Source: Thiosocius sp963753845 (GTDB lineage Bacteria > Pseudomonadota > Gammaproteobacteria > Chromatiales > Chromatiaceae). From it: a DNA stretch of 64,000 bases. The notes under the pieces are model-generated. The model had not been told where the DNA came from, ran no database searches, and saw nothing but the letters and a program-made list of their open reading frames with translations. Below, piece by piece: positions 24,173 to 33,128 of the stretch. The translations under genes and the position numbers were made by a program. The stretch covers positions 62,001-126,000 of the forward strand of contig CAVWEI010000017.1 of NCBI GenBank assembly GCA_963753845.1. The letters run 5' to 3'. Each line of letters begins with the position of its first letter. Position 1 is the stretch's first letter.

Positions 24173-26629
24173 TTACTCGCTCGACTTGTTGTTGCGCATT
24201 GCCGCCTTGAGTTTCTCGATGTCTGCAGGTGACAACTGTGGGCGGTCCACCTTGAGGGTCAGCTTGTTGAGCTTGGCGGTCAGGGCGAAGGGCGGCTTGT
24301 AATCCGCGTCGTTCACGCCGGTCAGCGTGTCAGATCCGATGTCGAAGCTCTCGTCCCATTGCAGGATCATCGGCAGCGTCTTCTCCATCTTCTTGGTATC
24401 GACGACCTTGCCGTCGACCTTCAGCGTACCGGTGCCGGGTCGGGCCAGACCGCTCATGTTGTTGAAGGCGAGTGTGCCGGCGCCGAGACCGTCGTACTTG
24501 AAGTCGAATTCCACGGTGTGCCTGCCGGGCGTGAGCGCCTCCGGGCCTTCCCACTTGATACGCTCCAGGTCGATCATGTTCCAGAGGAACACGGGCTTGC
24601 CCTCGAGCAGGTAGAACCCATAGCCGGCGAAGCGCCCACCGGACGTCAGGATCATGCCCTCTGCACCGCCCTCGGGGACGGTGATGTCCGCGGTGATGGT
24701 GTAGGAGCTGTTGAGCACGGACGGCGAGTCGCCCTGCGGGAGACCGACCATCGGCTTGGTGTAGACGAACTCCGTGCGACCGGAGGTAATGTTCGGACGC
24801 GGGGCGACGAGGCGCCCTGCCACCGAGGCATCCAGCGGGAAGACCTGATACTTCTTAGCTTCCTCGACGAACTTCTTGCGCATCTCGGCCACCTTCTCCG
24901 GATGCTGTGCGGCGATGTCGTTGGCCTGACTGAAGTCTTTGCTCAGGTCGTAGAGCTGGAACACCTGGTTGTTCAGGGGGTCGGGGTTTGCCGCGCCGAA
25001 GGCCTGCCAGGGTGCCCGGTTGACCTTGGTGCTGAGCAGCCAGCCTTCGTCGTACAGCGCCCACTGGCCCATCATCTCGAAGTACTGCGTCTTGTGGCGC
25101 GAGGGTTCCTTTGCGTTCTCGGCATCGAATGTATACAGGAAGCTGGTGCCTTCGATCGGCGCCTGCTTGATGCCGTCCACCTCCTCGGGTGCAGGGATGC
25201 CGGTGGCCTCGAGGATGGTGGGCACGACGTCGATCACGTGGATGAACTGCTCGCGCAGGGCCCCCTTGTCCTTGATGCGTGCCGGCCAGGAAACCACCAT
25301 GTTCTGGTTGATGCCGCCGAGCCTGGACGCATTCTGCTTGAACCAGTCGAACGGCGTGTCGAAGGCCCACGACCACCCGGCCGACATGTGGTTGTAGGTC
25401 TCCTCGGTGCCCCAGACGTCGTACCATTTCATCTGCACGTCGACCGGCATCTCGTTGACGCCGTTGAAGAATGCAACCTCGTTGGGCGTGCCCAGGGGGC
25501 CGCCCTCGGCGCTGGTGCCGTTGTCGCCATTGATGTAAATGACCAGCGTGTTATCCAGCCTTCCCGCGTCCTCGAAGGCCTGGATGACGCGACCGATTTC
25601 ATGGTCGTTGTAAGCGGCATAGGCGGCGAAGACTTCAACCTGCTTGATGAACAGCTTCTTCTCCTCCGCGCTGAGCTTGTCCCACGGCTTCAGGACCTCA
25701 TCGGGCCAGGGCGTCATCTTCGCATCCTTGGCGATCACACCAAGGCGCTTCTGGTTCTCGAAGATGCGCTCGCGCAGCTTGTTGTAACCGTCGTCGAACA
25801 GGTGCATGGCGCTGATCTTGTCCACCCACTCTTTGGTTGGGTGGTGCGGCGCGTGCGTGGCGCCGGGCGCATACTTGATGAAGATGGGTTTGGATGGATC
25901 CGTCTGGTGCATCCGCGAGATGTAGTCGATGGCATCGTCGGCCATGCCGGTGATCATGTTCCAACCCGGCTTGCCCTGGAACGGATAGATCTGGGTGGTG
26001 TTGCGGAACAGGTTCGGCTGCCACTGGTTCGCATCGCCGCCGACGAAGCCGTAGAAATACTCGAAGCCCATCCCGGTAGGCCACTGGTCGAAGGGTCCGA
26101 CCTGGCTGGCGGCGAAGGCCGGCGTATTGTGGTCCTTGCCGAACCACGAGGTGGCGTAGCCATTATCGAGCAGAATTCGCCCGACGGTGGCCTTGTCTTC
26201 GGCGATGATGCTGTTGTAACCGGGGAAACCGGTGGACTGCTCCGAGATCACGCCGAAGCCGGCCGAGTGGTGGTTGCGCCCGGTGATGAGTGCGGCCCGG
26301 GTGGGCGAGCACAGTGCCGTGGAGAAGACCCGGTTGTAGCGCAGACCCTCGTTCGCGATGCGGTCCATGGTGGGGGTCGGGATTACGCCGCCAAAGGTGC
26401 TGGGCACACCGAAACCGGCATCGTCTGTGATGATCAGCAGGATGTTGGGCGCCTGCTTGGGCGGCACGATGCGCGGTGCCCACCAGGCGGTTGATTGCAG
26501 TGCATCATTATTGATCACGCCGCCAAATGCCGGCTCAGGCGCGGGGAGCTGCTTGCCGCTGATCGTGGTCGTGGCGCTCGGTGAGCCCGGCGTGCCGGTG
26601 ACTTCACCAACCCGTCCGCCTTTATGCAA
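24173..26629 (-). CDS. Arylsulfatase without visible signal peptide
   Basis: About 818 residues if TTG 26629 is the start. Type I sulfatase: ILLIITDDAGFGVPSTFGG (metal-binding Asp pair), then CSPTRAALITGRN near residue 106, where Cys of C-x-P-x-R would be matured to formylglycine; WFGKDHNTP and GDNGTSAEGG supply further active-site residues. A C-terminal beta domain closes the protein. Such enzymes hydrolyse sulfate esters in the periplasm, normally after export. Here nothing resembling a signal peptide precedes TTISGKQLPAPEPAFGG; the frame instead stays open into the upstream TelA gene. The 5' end may have been lost at a junction near 26650, or the protein is cytoplasmic. No formylglycine-generating enzyme is in the window. 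Confidence 0.8.
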   Translation of the reverse strand: MHKGGRVGEVTGTPGSPSATTTISGKQLPAPEPAFGGVINNDALQSTAWWAPRIVPPKQAPNILLIITDDAGFGVPSTFGGVIPTPTMDRIANEGLRYNRVFSTALCSPTRAALITGRNHHSAGFGVISEQSTGFPGYNSIIAEDKATVGRILLDNGYATSWFGKDHNTPAFAASQVGPFDQWPTGMGFEYFYGFVGGDANQWQPNLFRNTTQIYPFQGKPGWNMITGMADDAIDYISRMHQTDPSKPIFIKYAPGATHAPHHPTKEWVDKISAMHLFDDGYNKLRERIFENQKRLGVIAKDAKMTPWPDEVLKPWDKLSAEEKKLFIKQVEVFAAYAAYNDHEIGRVIQAFEDAGRLDNTLVIYINGDNGTSAEGGPLGTPNEVAFFNGVNEMPVDVQMKWYDVWGTEETYNHMSAGWSWAFDTPFDWFKQNASRLGGINQNMVVSWPARIKDKGALREQFIHVIDVVPTILEATGIPAPEEVDGIKQAPIEGTSFLYTFDAENAKEPSRHKTQYFEMMGQWALYDEGWLLSTKVNRAPWQAFGAANPDPLNNQVFQLYDLSKDFSQANDIAAQHPEKVAEMRKKFVEEAKKYQVFPLDASVAGRLVAPRPNITSGRTEFVYTKPMVGLPQGDSPSVLNSSYTITADITVPEGGAEGMILTSGGRFAGYGFYLLEGKPVFLWNMIDLERIKWEGPEALTPGRHTVEFDFKYDGLGAGTLAFNNMSGLARPGTGTLKVDGKVVDTKKMEKTLPMILQWDESFDIGSDTLTGVNDADYKPPFALTAKLNKLTLKVDRPQLSPADIEKLKAAMRNNKSSE

Positions 26630-26655
26630 TTTGCAGGTTAGTACGCCGGGCTCAA

Positions 26656-27807
26656 TCAAGCCGATGTCGGTCCCGCTTGCTCGCGCGCACTGGCGGCTGC
26701 GAGCGACTGGCGCAACTGCTGCTCCAGCATATTCAGTTCGGTATTCGCCTTGGCCCTGGCGGCGCGGCCCTCGTCGGCGATCCGCAGGCTGTCCTCGATC
26801 GTCGCAATCAGGGTCTTGTTGGCTTCGCTGACCGTTTCGATGTCGAACACACCACGTTCGATCTGACGACGGGTCTGGGCGTTTGCCTGACGCAGATTGT
26901 CGGCATTCGCGCGCAGGAGGTCGTTGGTCAGGTCCGACGCAGCGGCCACAGCCTCGGCTGCCTCGCTTGAACGATGGATGGTCAGTGCCTGGGCGAGTTG
27001 CTGGCGCCACAGAGGCACCGTGTTGACCAGTGTCGAGTTGATCTTGCCGACCAGCGCCTTGTCGTTCTCCTGCACCAGACGAATACTCGGCAGGCTCTGC
27101 ATGGTGACCTGGCGGGTCAGGCGCAAATCGTGTACCCGCCGTTCCAGGTCGTCACGAACCGCACGCAGGTCGCGCAGCTGTTGCGCGGCCAGGGTGTTGT
27201 CACTGTCTTCAACGTTGCTGGCCTGCTGCGGGATGACCTGCTCATCGAGTTCGCGCAGCTTTTCCTCTCCCGCTGCGATGTAGACTTCCAGGGTATGGAA
27301 ATAGTCGAGGTTGGCTGCATACAGCCGGTCGAGCGACTCGATGTCGACCATCAGGCCCGTCTTGTGCTGTTCCAGGCGCCCGGTGATGTCTTCGATCTGA
27401 TCGCGGACGTGCTCGTAGCGCTGAAGCACCTTGGCCGCATCGCGCCCCTTGCCGAGCAGGCGTCCGAACCAGCCCGCCTCGCGATTTGGATCGAGACCAC
27501 TGAGGTCGAAGCCCCGCAAGGTCAGGACCATATCGTTGAGCGCGTCCCCGGCGGGCCCTACCTCCTTGACCCGCACGCGTTCGAGCATGCTGTCTGATAC
27601 CGTTGACAACTGTTCTTGAGCGCGACTGCCGAAGAACAGTACCGAATGGCTGTCGTTGAGATCGAGCTCGGCCAACAAAGCGGAAACCTTGGCAGGATCA
27701 ATCAGTTTCGAATTCACGGCGTTCGCGGCCTGGTCAGCCGCTGAAGCCGACTGCCGGTCTTGATCGGGCAAGTCGGTTTTGTGTTCACTGGGTGGTTGCA
27801 TCGCCAT
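26656..27807 (-). CDS. TelA/KlaA family toxic anion resistance protein
   Basis: 383 residues, soluble, largely helical. Characteristic TelA features: LDRLYAANLDYFHTLEVYIA, AGEEKLREL and, after about 230, the conserved VTMQSLPSIRLVQENDKALV segment, then NTVPLWRQQLAQAL. The family is linked to tellurite and other stress resistance, mechanism unclear. It is followed (same strand, upstream by 17 bp) by an XpaC-like gene, a pairing common in bacteria, so the two likely form one unit. Start at 27807 or two codons later. Confidence 0.85.
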   Translation of the reverse strand: MAMQPPSEHKTDLPDQDRQSASAADQAANAVNSKLIDPAKVSALLAELDLNDSHSVLFFGSRAQEQLSTVSDSMLERVRVKEVGPAGDALNDMVLTLRGFDLSGLDPNREAGWFGRLLGKGRDAAKVLQRYEHVRDQIEDITGRLEQHKTGLMVDIESLDRLYAANLDYFHTLEVYIAAGEEKLRELDEQVIPQQASNVEDSDNTLAAQQLRDLRAVRDDLERRVHDLRLTRQVTMQSLPSIRLVQENDKALVGKINSTLVNTVPLWRQQLAQALTIHRSSEAAEAVAAASDLTNDLLRANADNLRQANAQTRRQIERGVFDIETVSEANKTLIATIEDSLRIADEGRAARAKANTELNMLEQQLRQSLAAASAREQAGPTSA

Positions 27808-27824
27808 GGGCCTCCGGGAGTTGG

Positions 27825-28727
27825 TCAGGTTATACCTTCACGCTCGAGCTGCTTGCGCAGGACCTCGATCTGCACGTCGAGATCGAACATCTCGTGCTCG
27901 GTCAAGCGGCTGAGCTGTTGTCCGAACACTTTCTCTATCTCGACCAGCACGTTGCGGAAATTCTGCTCGAGTTCCCGGCCTCGTGCCAGGCGATGGGTTT
28001 TTGCGTAGCGGCTGGCCACGCGTTCAGCACCCTCGAGATAGACGTTCAGAAACTTGCGGGCGCGGAAACGTTCTTCCGGACGCGCAACCATCTGGTCGAG
28101 AATCGCCCTTCCCTGGCCGGCTATTCGCTGCAAACGCTGCTCGAGCTCCCGATTGCCGATGAGCATGGCCGACTTTTCAATGGCCAGGATCCTCAGCTCT
28201 GCCTGGGCGAGCGCCTTGTGCAGGGCCTTGTCACCTATGGCCGTGTGCGGCAGGCCAAAGGCCGAGCGCGGATGTGGCAAGCGATACGCCATATGGAACC
28301 CGGCAAGGGCCAGCAAGCCGAACGCGGCGCTGACCAGTCCGCTCTGTCCGACGGCGCCATAGGCCGCGACCACTGTACCTGCGGCCACCGCCAGCGCGGC
28401 CGTGTACTTGTTCGGCATGGCCCAGGATCGTGTGAAGCGACGTTCAGGGGCTACCAGTTCCTCGAGGATTCCGCGACGATTGAAAAACGCACCTGTTGCG
28501 ATGAGCCCGAATGCCGTTGCGGCCGCAGTGGCGGTGGAAAAGGCACCACCGGCCAGGGAGATTATGGTGGCGAATGCCAATGGTGCGGCGAGGACATACA
28601 GCAGCCCGCCACGCAGGCCCAATCGTGAACGCCGCCAGGACAGGAAATTCTGATGCGCGTCGCGTGCTGCCCTGACTACCTCATGGAGGCGCGGATCGAT
28701 GTCTCGGCTGCCGTGTTCAGAAGGCAT
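27825..28727 (-). CDS. XpaC-like (5-bromo-4-chloroindolyl phosphate hydrolysis family) protein
   Basis: 300 residues from ATG 28727. Two hydrophobic helical pairs (about 35-75: GLLYVLAAPLAFATIISLAG; about 105-145: YTAALAVAAGTVVAAYGAVG) followed by a long charged helical C-terminal part (LHKALAQAELRILAIEKSAM; ARKFLNVYLEGAERVASRYA). This matches XpaC-type proteins, which regularly sit beside TelA. Membrane-attached; biochemical role not established. The 17-bp gap to the TelA gene supports co-transcription. Confidence 0.75.
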   Translation of the reverse strand: MPSEHGSRDIDPRLHEVVRAARDAHQNFLSWRRSRLGLRGGLLYVLAAPLAFATIISLAGGAFSTATAAATAFGLIATGAFFNRRGILEELVAPERRFTRSWAMPNKYTAALAVAAGTVVAAYGAVGQSGLVSAAFGLLALAGFHMAYRLPHPRSAFGLPHTAIGDKALHKALAQAELRILAIEKSAMLIGNRELEQRLQRIAGQGRAILDQMVARPEERFRARKFLNVYLEGAERVASRYAKTHRLARGRELEQNFRNVLVEIEKVFGQQLSRLTEHEMFDLDVQIEVLRKQLEREGIT

Positions 28728-29672
28728 GAATGAACGCCTGGCATGAAACCAGGCCCACACTGGCAAGCAGCAGGAGCGACCCAAGAATTCTCACCCACAT
28801 TGCCGTACCGCTCCCAAACAGAGTCAAAGGTCGAGTTTGAACGGACCTGTCGTTTGTTTCCAGCTTGGGATATGTGGGCTCTGCAGCGATATTTCCAGGG
28901 CGGGAGGTCGCACTGGCGTGGCTTGACCAACAAGTACAGCCCCGAGAAATAGGGACAGACCACCATTACCTCGGGCGGCGGTGAAGATTGGGCTGATGAA
29001 TCTGACCTACAACATGCGACGAATGGAATTTTTACTGAGGCCGCAATCCGCCTGGTGCGCGGGCTGAGCGGGATGGAAGCGCCGACAAGCGGTGGATCAG
29101 AGGCGAGATCCGAGCAGCTGCAACGAAAGGACAGCAACGCTTCACCGAATTGGGCAACCGCAAGATCGGCCCAAACCGCCGCCCCCGTCAGAACCGATTC
29201 ATCGAGGTGCCCTACATTTGATAGTTGAGAACTATAAACGGATTTATACCGGGTGACGGCATTCACGATATTTATATGAACCAAGGGAGTGCCAAAGAAC
29301 TCGTAAATTGAAATGGGACTTGGCAGATTGGTGACATGTTGCGCCGTATCCGTTCTGAAAACCGCCGGGTAGCGGTATGCGCGGCATTTCAGTTGAACTT
29401 CTGTCAAATGGAGGAAGGCACGGGGGATTGCGCAAATGAGGCATAAAGGCGATCTCTAGCAATTCACGATCAGCCATATTGGAGCCAAAAAATCTCGACT
29501 CTGCGTTGCGAATCTTCGCATTAGCCAGCTATTACATGCGATCCGCGCCTTTTTGATCACCAATCTGATTTGCCCGGAATTATTAGAGGCCCCCTAAACA
29601 CCATCGCAGGCAGGGAAAGTAAAAAGAAACCGCCGAACTGTTGATAGGCATCAGCAAAGCATCGCCTATGCG
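28728..29672. other. About 0.95 kb without an intact gene
   Basis: Holds the transposase-tail relic at 28981 and the sequence AATAGGGACAGACCACCATT (about 28949), which recurs at 41225 beside a mini-IS. The remaining 600 bp show no frame I can assign. Confidence 0.4.
28981..29067 (+). pseudogene. Possible IS transposase C-terminal relic
   Basis: VKIGLMNLTYNMRRMEFLL then a stop. The pattern [VT]-x-x-x-L-M-x-L-x-Y-N-x-[KR]-R is the usual C-terminal helix of IS5/IS1182-group DDE transposases. Nothing else of the gene remains. Confidence 0.35.
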
Positions 29673-29702
29673 TTGACAATCTTCATTGACACCTCCTTAA
29701 TA
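29673..29702 (+). promoter_or_regulatory. Candidate sigma-70 promoter of the export operon
   Basis: TTGACA at 29673-29678, 18-bp spacer, TTAATA at 29697-29702, about 54 bp before the first ATG. The -35 is perfect, the -10 only partly matches, so this remains a candidate. Confidence 0.35.
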
Positions 29703-29755
29703 AAAATGAAGGTCAGCGTTATTGCGATATAAGGGACAAAGGAGAATGAAGGAAC

Positions 29756-30394
29756 ATGAACAGACTATTGATAACCAGGGCAGGGTGTTCGGCGGCGATC
29801 TTACTGAGTTTGTTTGTTGCGGGTCAGGTGTTGGCAGCTGGACCCCAAATAATTGGTGACAAGTTTCCCGACTACCATCCGGCACACACCGTCATCAAGT
29901 GTCCCTATCTGCCCGCAGGTTTGAAAGATATTCCAATGTGTGGGGGAAAGCCTGCAACCTGTGTTGGCACCGAGGGAGCTGACCTGATACTCGGTACCGA
30001 CGAAGCAGACGTCATCGTAGCCCTTGGTGGTAACGATGTGGTTCATGGTGATGCGGGGGACGACACGATTTGCGGTGGTCCCGGCAATGACTCTCTGATG
30101 GGTGCCCGGGGTGTGGACCGCCTGTTCGGCGGGCCCGGTGATGACTGGTTGTTCGGAGCGCCAGGCGACGACGAGTTGGACGGTGGCGAGGGTGACTACG
30201 ACGTACTCTGGGGCGGTCCCGGCTTCGATAAGTTAAACGGGGGCCCCGGTAATTTTGACGTCTGCTTGCTGCAGCGGGAAATGGGCGACTTTGATGCCGA
30301 CGGCTGCAACACCGTGTATCCCCCGCCAGGGTATGTACACGATGAGGAACCCGACCCCGGTGTGCTGCGCAAAAGTGACCCGTTAAAGCTGTAA
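29756..30394 (+). CDS. Secreted RTX-type calcium-binding repeat protein
   Basis: 212 residues, ATG 29756 with AAAGGAG upstream. Signal peptide to about residue 27 (VAGQVLAAG). Residues about 72-165 carry RTX nonapeptide-like repeats (GTEGADLILGTDEADVIVAL, GGNDVVHGDAGDDTICGGPG, GGPGDDWLFGAPGDDELDGG) that bind Ca2+ in a beta-roll. Paired cysteines (about 49, 62, 69, 100) suggest disulfides. Unlike classic RTX exoproteins it uses a Sec signal rather than a C-terminal type I signal. Thirty-five bp precede the ABC ATPase gene, so it is probably the first gene of that operon. Confidence 0.8.
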   Translation: MNRLLITRAGCSAAILLSLFVAGQVLAAGPQIIGDKFPDYHPAHTVIKCPYLPAGLKDIPMCGGKPATCVGTEGADLILGTDEADVIVALGGNDVVHGDAGDDTICGGPGNDSLMGARGVDRLFGGPGDDWLFGAPGDDELDGGEGDYDVLWGGPGFDKLNGGPGNFDVCLLQREMGDFDADGCNTVYPPPGYVHDEEPDPGVLRKSDPLKL

Positions 30395-30429
30395 CAGCAG
30401 AATCCCGCTTACTTGACGGAAGCCAAGCG

Positions 30430-31125
30430 ATGACTCTGGTCAGGGCCGAGGGGCTCAGCAAAGATTACCGGGTTGGTGACTTGGTGGTACCCGCCATCCG
30501 TGGTGTGGACTTCACAATTGCCAGCGGTTCTTTTGTGTGTTTTGTCGGCCCTTCCGGCAGCGGCAAGACCACGCTGCTGAACATGATCGGCTGTCTGGAC
30601 CGACCTACTTCCGGCCGGCTCAGTGTGCTGGATACGCAAGTCGCCGACTTGGATCGGCGGCGAGCAGCAGCGTTCCGGGGCGAACATATCGGCTTTGTGT
30701 TTCAGGATTTCAATCTGATCCCGGTGCTCACTGCCTACGAGAATGTCGAGTTCCCGCTGATCATGGTGCAGAAATGGTCTGCCGGCGCGCGAAAAGAACG
30801 TGTGCGCAGTCTGTTGGCGGCAGCCGGCATCGAAGAGCAGGCAGACAAGAGACCGGACCAGCTGTCGGGGGGGCAAAAGCAACGCGTGGCGGTGGCCCGC
30901 GCCCTGGTCACGAATCCCAAGCTTGTGCTCGCGGACGAGCCGACGGCCAACCTGGATCATGAAACCGCGTATCTGATAATCAACCTGATGCGCCGGCTAC
31001 GTGATGAATTCGGCACCAGCTTTGTGTTCTCCACCCACGATCCGAAGATCATGGGTGAGGCGGAGGTAACCTTCGAGCTTGAGGACGGCCGGCTGCACCA
31101 GCAAGCCGAGGGGGCAGTCGCATGA
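30430..31125 (+). CDS. ABC transporter ATP-binding protein, LolD/MacB-like
   Basis: 231 residues. Walker A GPSGSGKTT (40-48), Q-loop FQDFNLIP (about 91-98), signature LSGGQKQRVAVARAL (145-159), Walker B LVLADE (165-170) and a switch His in STHDPKIM. The closest type is the LolD/MacB/FtsE class, which powers mechanotransmission by FtsX-type permeases. The stop overlaps the permease start by 4 bp (translational coupling). It should sit on the cytoplasmic face and drive extraction of an envelope substrate together with the downstream genes. Confidence 0.9.
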   Translation: MTLVRAEGLSKDYRVGDLVVPAIRGVDFTIASGSFVCFVGPSGSGKTTLLNMIGCLDRPTSGRLSVLDTQVADLDRRRAAAFRGEHIGFVFQDFNLIPVLTAYENVEFPLIMVQKWSAGARKERVRSLLAAAGIEEQADKRPDQLSGGQKQRVAVARALVTNPKLVLADEPTANLDHETAYLIINLMRRLRDEFGTSFVFSTHDPKIMGEAEVTFELEDGRLHQQAEGAVA

Positions 31126-32672
31126 TCGATATCCTCAAGATCGCCGCCCGAAACCTCTTGCGCTACAAACGACGCACCTTGCTCACCGCTCTGTTGATCA
31201 CGGTCGGGCTGACGGCAGTGCTGCTGTTCATTGCCGTCGCTGGTTCCTTCAAGTCGATGATGGTTGCCCAATTCACCGATTCGATGGTGGGTCACCTGCA
31301 GGTGCATCGGCGCGGCTACGTGGGGGCCATGGAGAGCCTGCCGGTTGACCGCAACATGCGGCCGCGCATGCTGGTCAAATTGTACGAGACGCTGGATGCG
31401 GCCGACGGTATCGAGGCGTGGTCTCCGCGAGTCAAGCTGATGGCCATGTTCTCCAATTTCGCCAACACAACCAGCATCCGGCTGAACGGGATTGATCCAG
31501 TCCGCGAGCTGGCGGCCGTACCGCTGGTGGCAAACCGGGTTCTGGAAGGTGGCCAGGTGGCGCCGCTGGTTGAGCGCGGCAAGATCCAGGTCCCCGAGTT
31601 GATCGCCAAGGGCATGAAGGTCAGTGTGGGCGACACGGTGGTACTGGTGGCGACCAACAAGGATGGCTCGGTCAATGGAATGACCTTCGCGGTACAGGGC
31701 ATTCTGGAGAGTATCTCAGGCCCTGGGGGGCGGGATGGCTATATTCATATCGATGATGCCCGGGAACTGCTGCGCGTAGAAGACGAAGAGGTGGAGGCCG
31801 AGGTGCTGGCACGACACGGCTATGTGACCCTGGCCCCCGAGCCGGCCGAGGCGGACACGCTCAAGCGCAGCGACAGCCTCAAGGCGCAGGAACCGTTGAA
31901 GCCCTCTGATCCACGTGAAATAGAGGACCCGTTGCAGGCGACCGCACCGCCGTCTTTGACTGACCCGGCCGAGGAGGAGGTGGATCTTGACGCCATGTTG
32001 GCCGGGATTGTCCCCGGCCCACCTGAGCGGGCCGGCCACCTCGCTGAAACCAGGACGCTGTTTGCCGACCGCGGCTGGGGAAGCCCGGCCGAAGTCAGCG
32101 AAATCGCCATCCGGCTCAAGCACCCTGAAACGCAAGAAGCCGTGCTTGCGGCGCTCGAGGCACAGGTGGCGGATCTCAAGAACCGGCGCGGTCTGAGTAT
32201 CTTCCAACTGCATCCCTGGGAGCGTTTCGTACCCTTTTCGAAGATTGCCATCATGATCGATATGATGACCCTGTTCATCAAGATCATCCTTATCTCAGTC
32301 GTGCTGATCAGCATCATGAACGTGCTGGTGATGGCCGTTTACGAGCGCATCCGCGAGATCGGTACGATGTCGGCGATAGGCACCCAGCCCAACACTGTGC
32401 TTGCACTGTTTCTGACAGAAGGTTTTCTGCTCGGATTGGCGGGTACCGTGGTGGGCATCGTGGTCAGTTTGGCGGCAGTGTGGGTGTTGAACTCCGTCAC
32501 GCTGACATTCTCGTTTGGACGTCAGGAGAATCTGGTCCTGGTGCCGACCATCGCCGCCGGCGATGTGATCACCGCCGCACTGCTAACGATCCTGGTCGCG
32601 GTATTGGCGAGCCTGCAGCCCGCCTGGAAGGCATCGCGCATGGACCCAATCAGCGCCCTTCGTCATGTCTGA
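31122..32672 (+). CDS. FtsX/LolCE-type ABC permease with acidic-Pro insert
   Basis: 516 residues. N-terminal helix (RRTLLTALLITVGLTAVLLF), a large periplasmic MacB_PCD-like domain, and three C-terminal helices beginning ILISVVLISIMNVLVMAVYE, with the family motif RIREIGTMSAIGTQ at about 408. That is the LolC/E-MacB fold. Residues about 226-325 contain a low-complexity acidic, Pro-rich stretch (SDSLKAQEPLKPSDPREIED; AEEEVDLDAMLAGIVPGPPE) that typical LolC/E lack. Only one permease gene exists, so it presumably homodimerises. Couples to the ATPase upstream and precedes an exported NifX-like protein. Confidence 0.85.
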   Translation: MIDILKIAARNLLRYKRRTLLTALLITVGLTAVLLFIAVAGSFKSMMVAQFTDSMVGHLQVHRRGYVGAMESLPVDRNMRPRMLVKLYETLDAADGIEAWSPRVKLMAMFSNFANTTSIRLNGIDPVRELAAVPLVANRVLEGGQVAPLVERGKIQVPELIAKGMKVSVGDTVVLVATNKDGSVNGMTFAVQGILESISGPGGRDGYIHIDDARELLRVEDEEVEAEVLARHGYVTLAPEPAEADTLKRSDSLKAQEPLKPSDPREIEDPLQATAPPSLTDPAEEEVDLDAMLAGIVPGPPERAGHLAETRTLFADRGWGSPAEVSEIAIRLKHPETQEAVLAALEAQVADLKNRRGLSIFQLHPWERFVPFSKIAIMIDMMTLFIKIILISVVLISIMNVLVMAVYERIREIGTMSAIGTQPNTVLALFLTEGFLLGLAGTVVGIVVSLAAVWVLNSVTLTFSFGRQENLVLVPTIAAGDVITAALLTILVAVLASLQPAWKASRMDPISALRHV

Positions 32673-32732
32673 GGGCGTAACTTGAAACTTAAACCGGACT
32701 CTACGGCCCGGCACAGACTTAGGAGACCCGAA

Positions 32733-33125
32733 GTGTCCAGCATGCGCCACACAATATTCTCACTCCTGCTGCTGATTCCGTTGGCCGCGTTCGGCCGGCC
32801 GGCGGAGGCGGCGGAAAAGTTCGCGATCGCTGCCGATGGTGACCAGCTGAGCGCCGAGGTCGCCAAGTTGGCCGGTGTCGCCCCCTTCTTCCATGTCTAC
32901 GATGAGAAAGGCACGCTGCTGGAGGTGTTGCCGAATCCACACCTGGATATGGAATACGGTATTGGGCCGGCATGCGCGGCCACCTTGGCAGACATGGGGG
33001 TGACGGTGCTGGTCGCGCGCAAGGTCCCCGGGCCAAAAATGGAAAAAGTCCTGATCGCCCGCCAGGTCCGCATCGTGCGTCGCTTGGGTACGGTGCAGGA
33101 AGTGGTCAACGAGCTCAGGGAGTAG
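32733..33125 (+). CDS. Exported NifX/NifB-C-type (DIM cofactor-binding) domain protein
   Basis: 130 residues if GTG 32733 is used (AGGAG seven bases upstream); ATG 32742 and ATG 32682 are alternatives. Signal peptide RHTIFSLLLLIPLAAFG with cleavage near AEA-AE. The mature part matches the dinitrogenase iron-molybdenum cofactor biosynthesis fold (PF02579): FAIAADGDQLSAEVAKLAG, FFHVYDEKGTLLEVLPNP, ACAATLADMGVTVLVARKVP. Members are normally cytoplasmic and handle Fe-S or cofactor clusters; a periplasmic version in an export operon is unusual. The usual cluster-binding residues cannot be confirmed. It lies 3 bp before the LolA-like gene. Confidence 0.75.
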   Translation: MSSMRHTIFSLLLLIPLAAFGRPAEAAEKFAIAADGDQLSAEVAKLAGVAPFFHVYDEKGTLLEVLPNPHLDMEYGIGPACAATLADMGVTVLVARKVPGPKMEKVLIARQVRIVRRLGTVQEVVNELRE

Positions 33126-33128
33126 GCC

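Noticed and set aside
24359..26494. 711-codon open frame antisense to the arylsulfatase
   Set aside because: No protein-family character; explained by codon bias of the minus-strand sulfatase, whose catalytic motifs are clear.
28676..29407. 243-codon minus-strand frame over the 28.7-29.4 kb gap
   Set aside because: No signal, motif or plausible start, and it overlaps the XpaC start; composition looks random.
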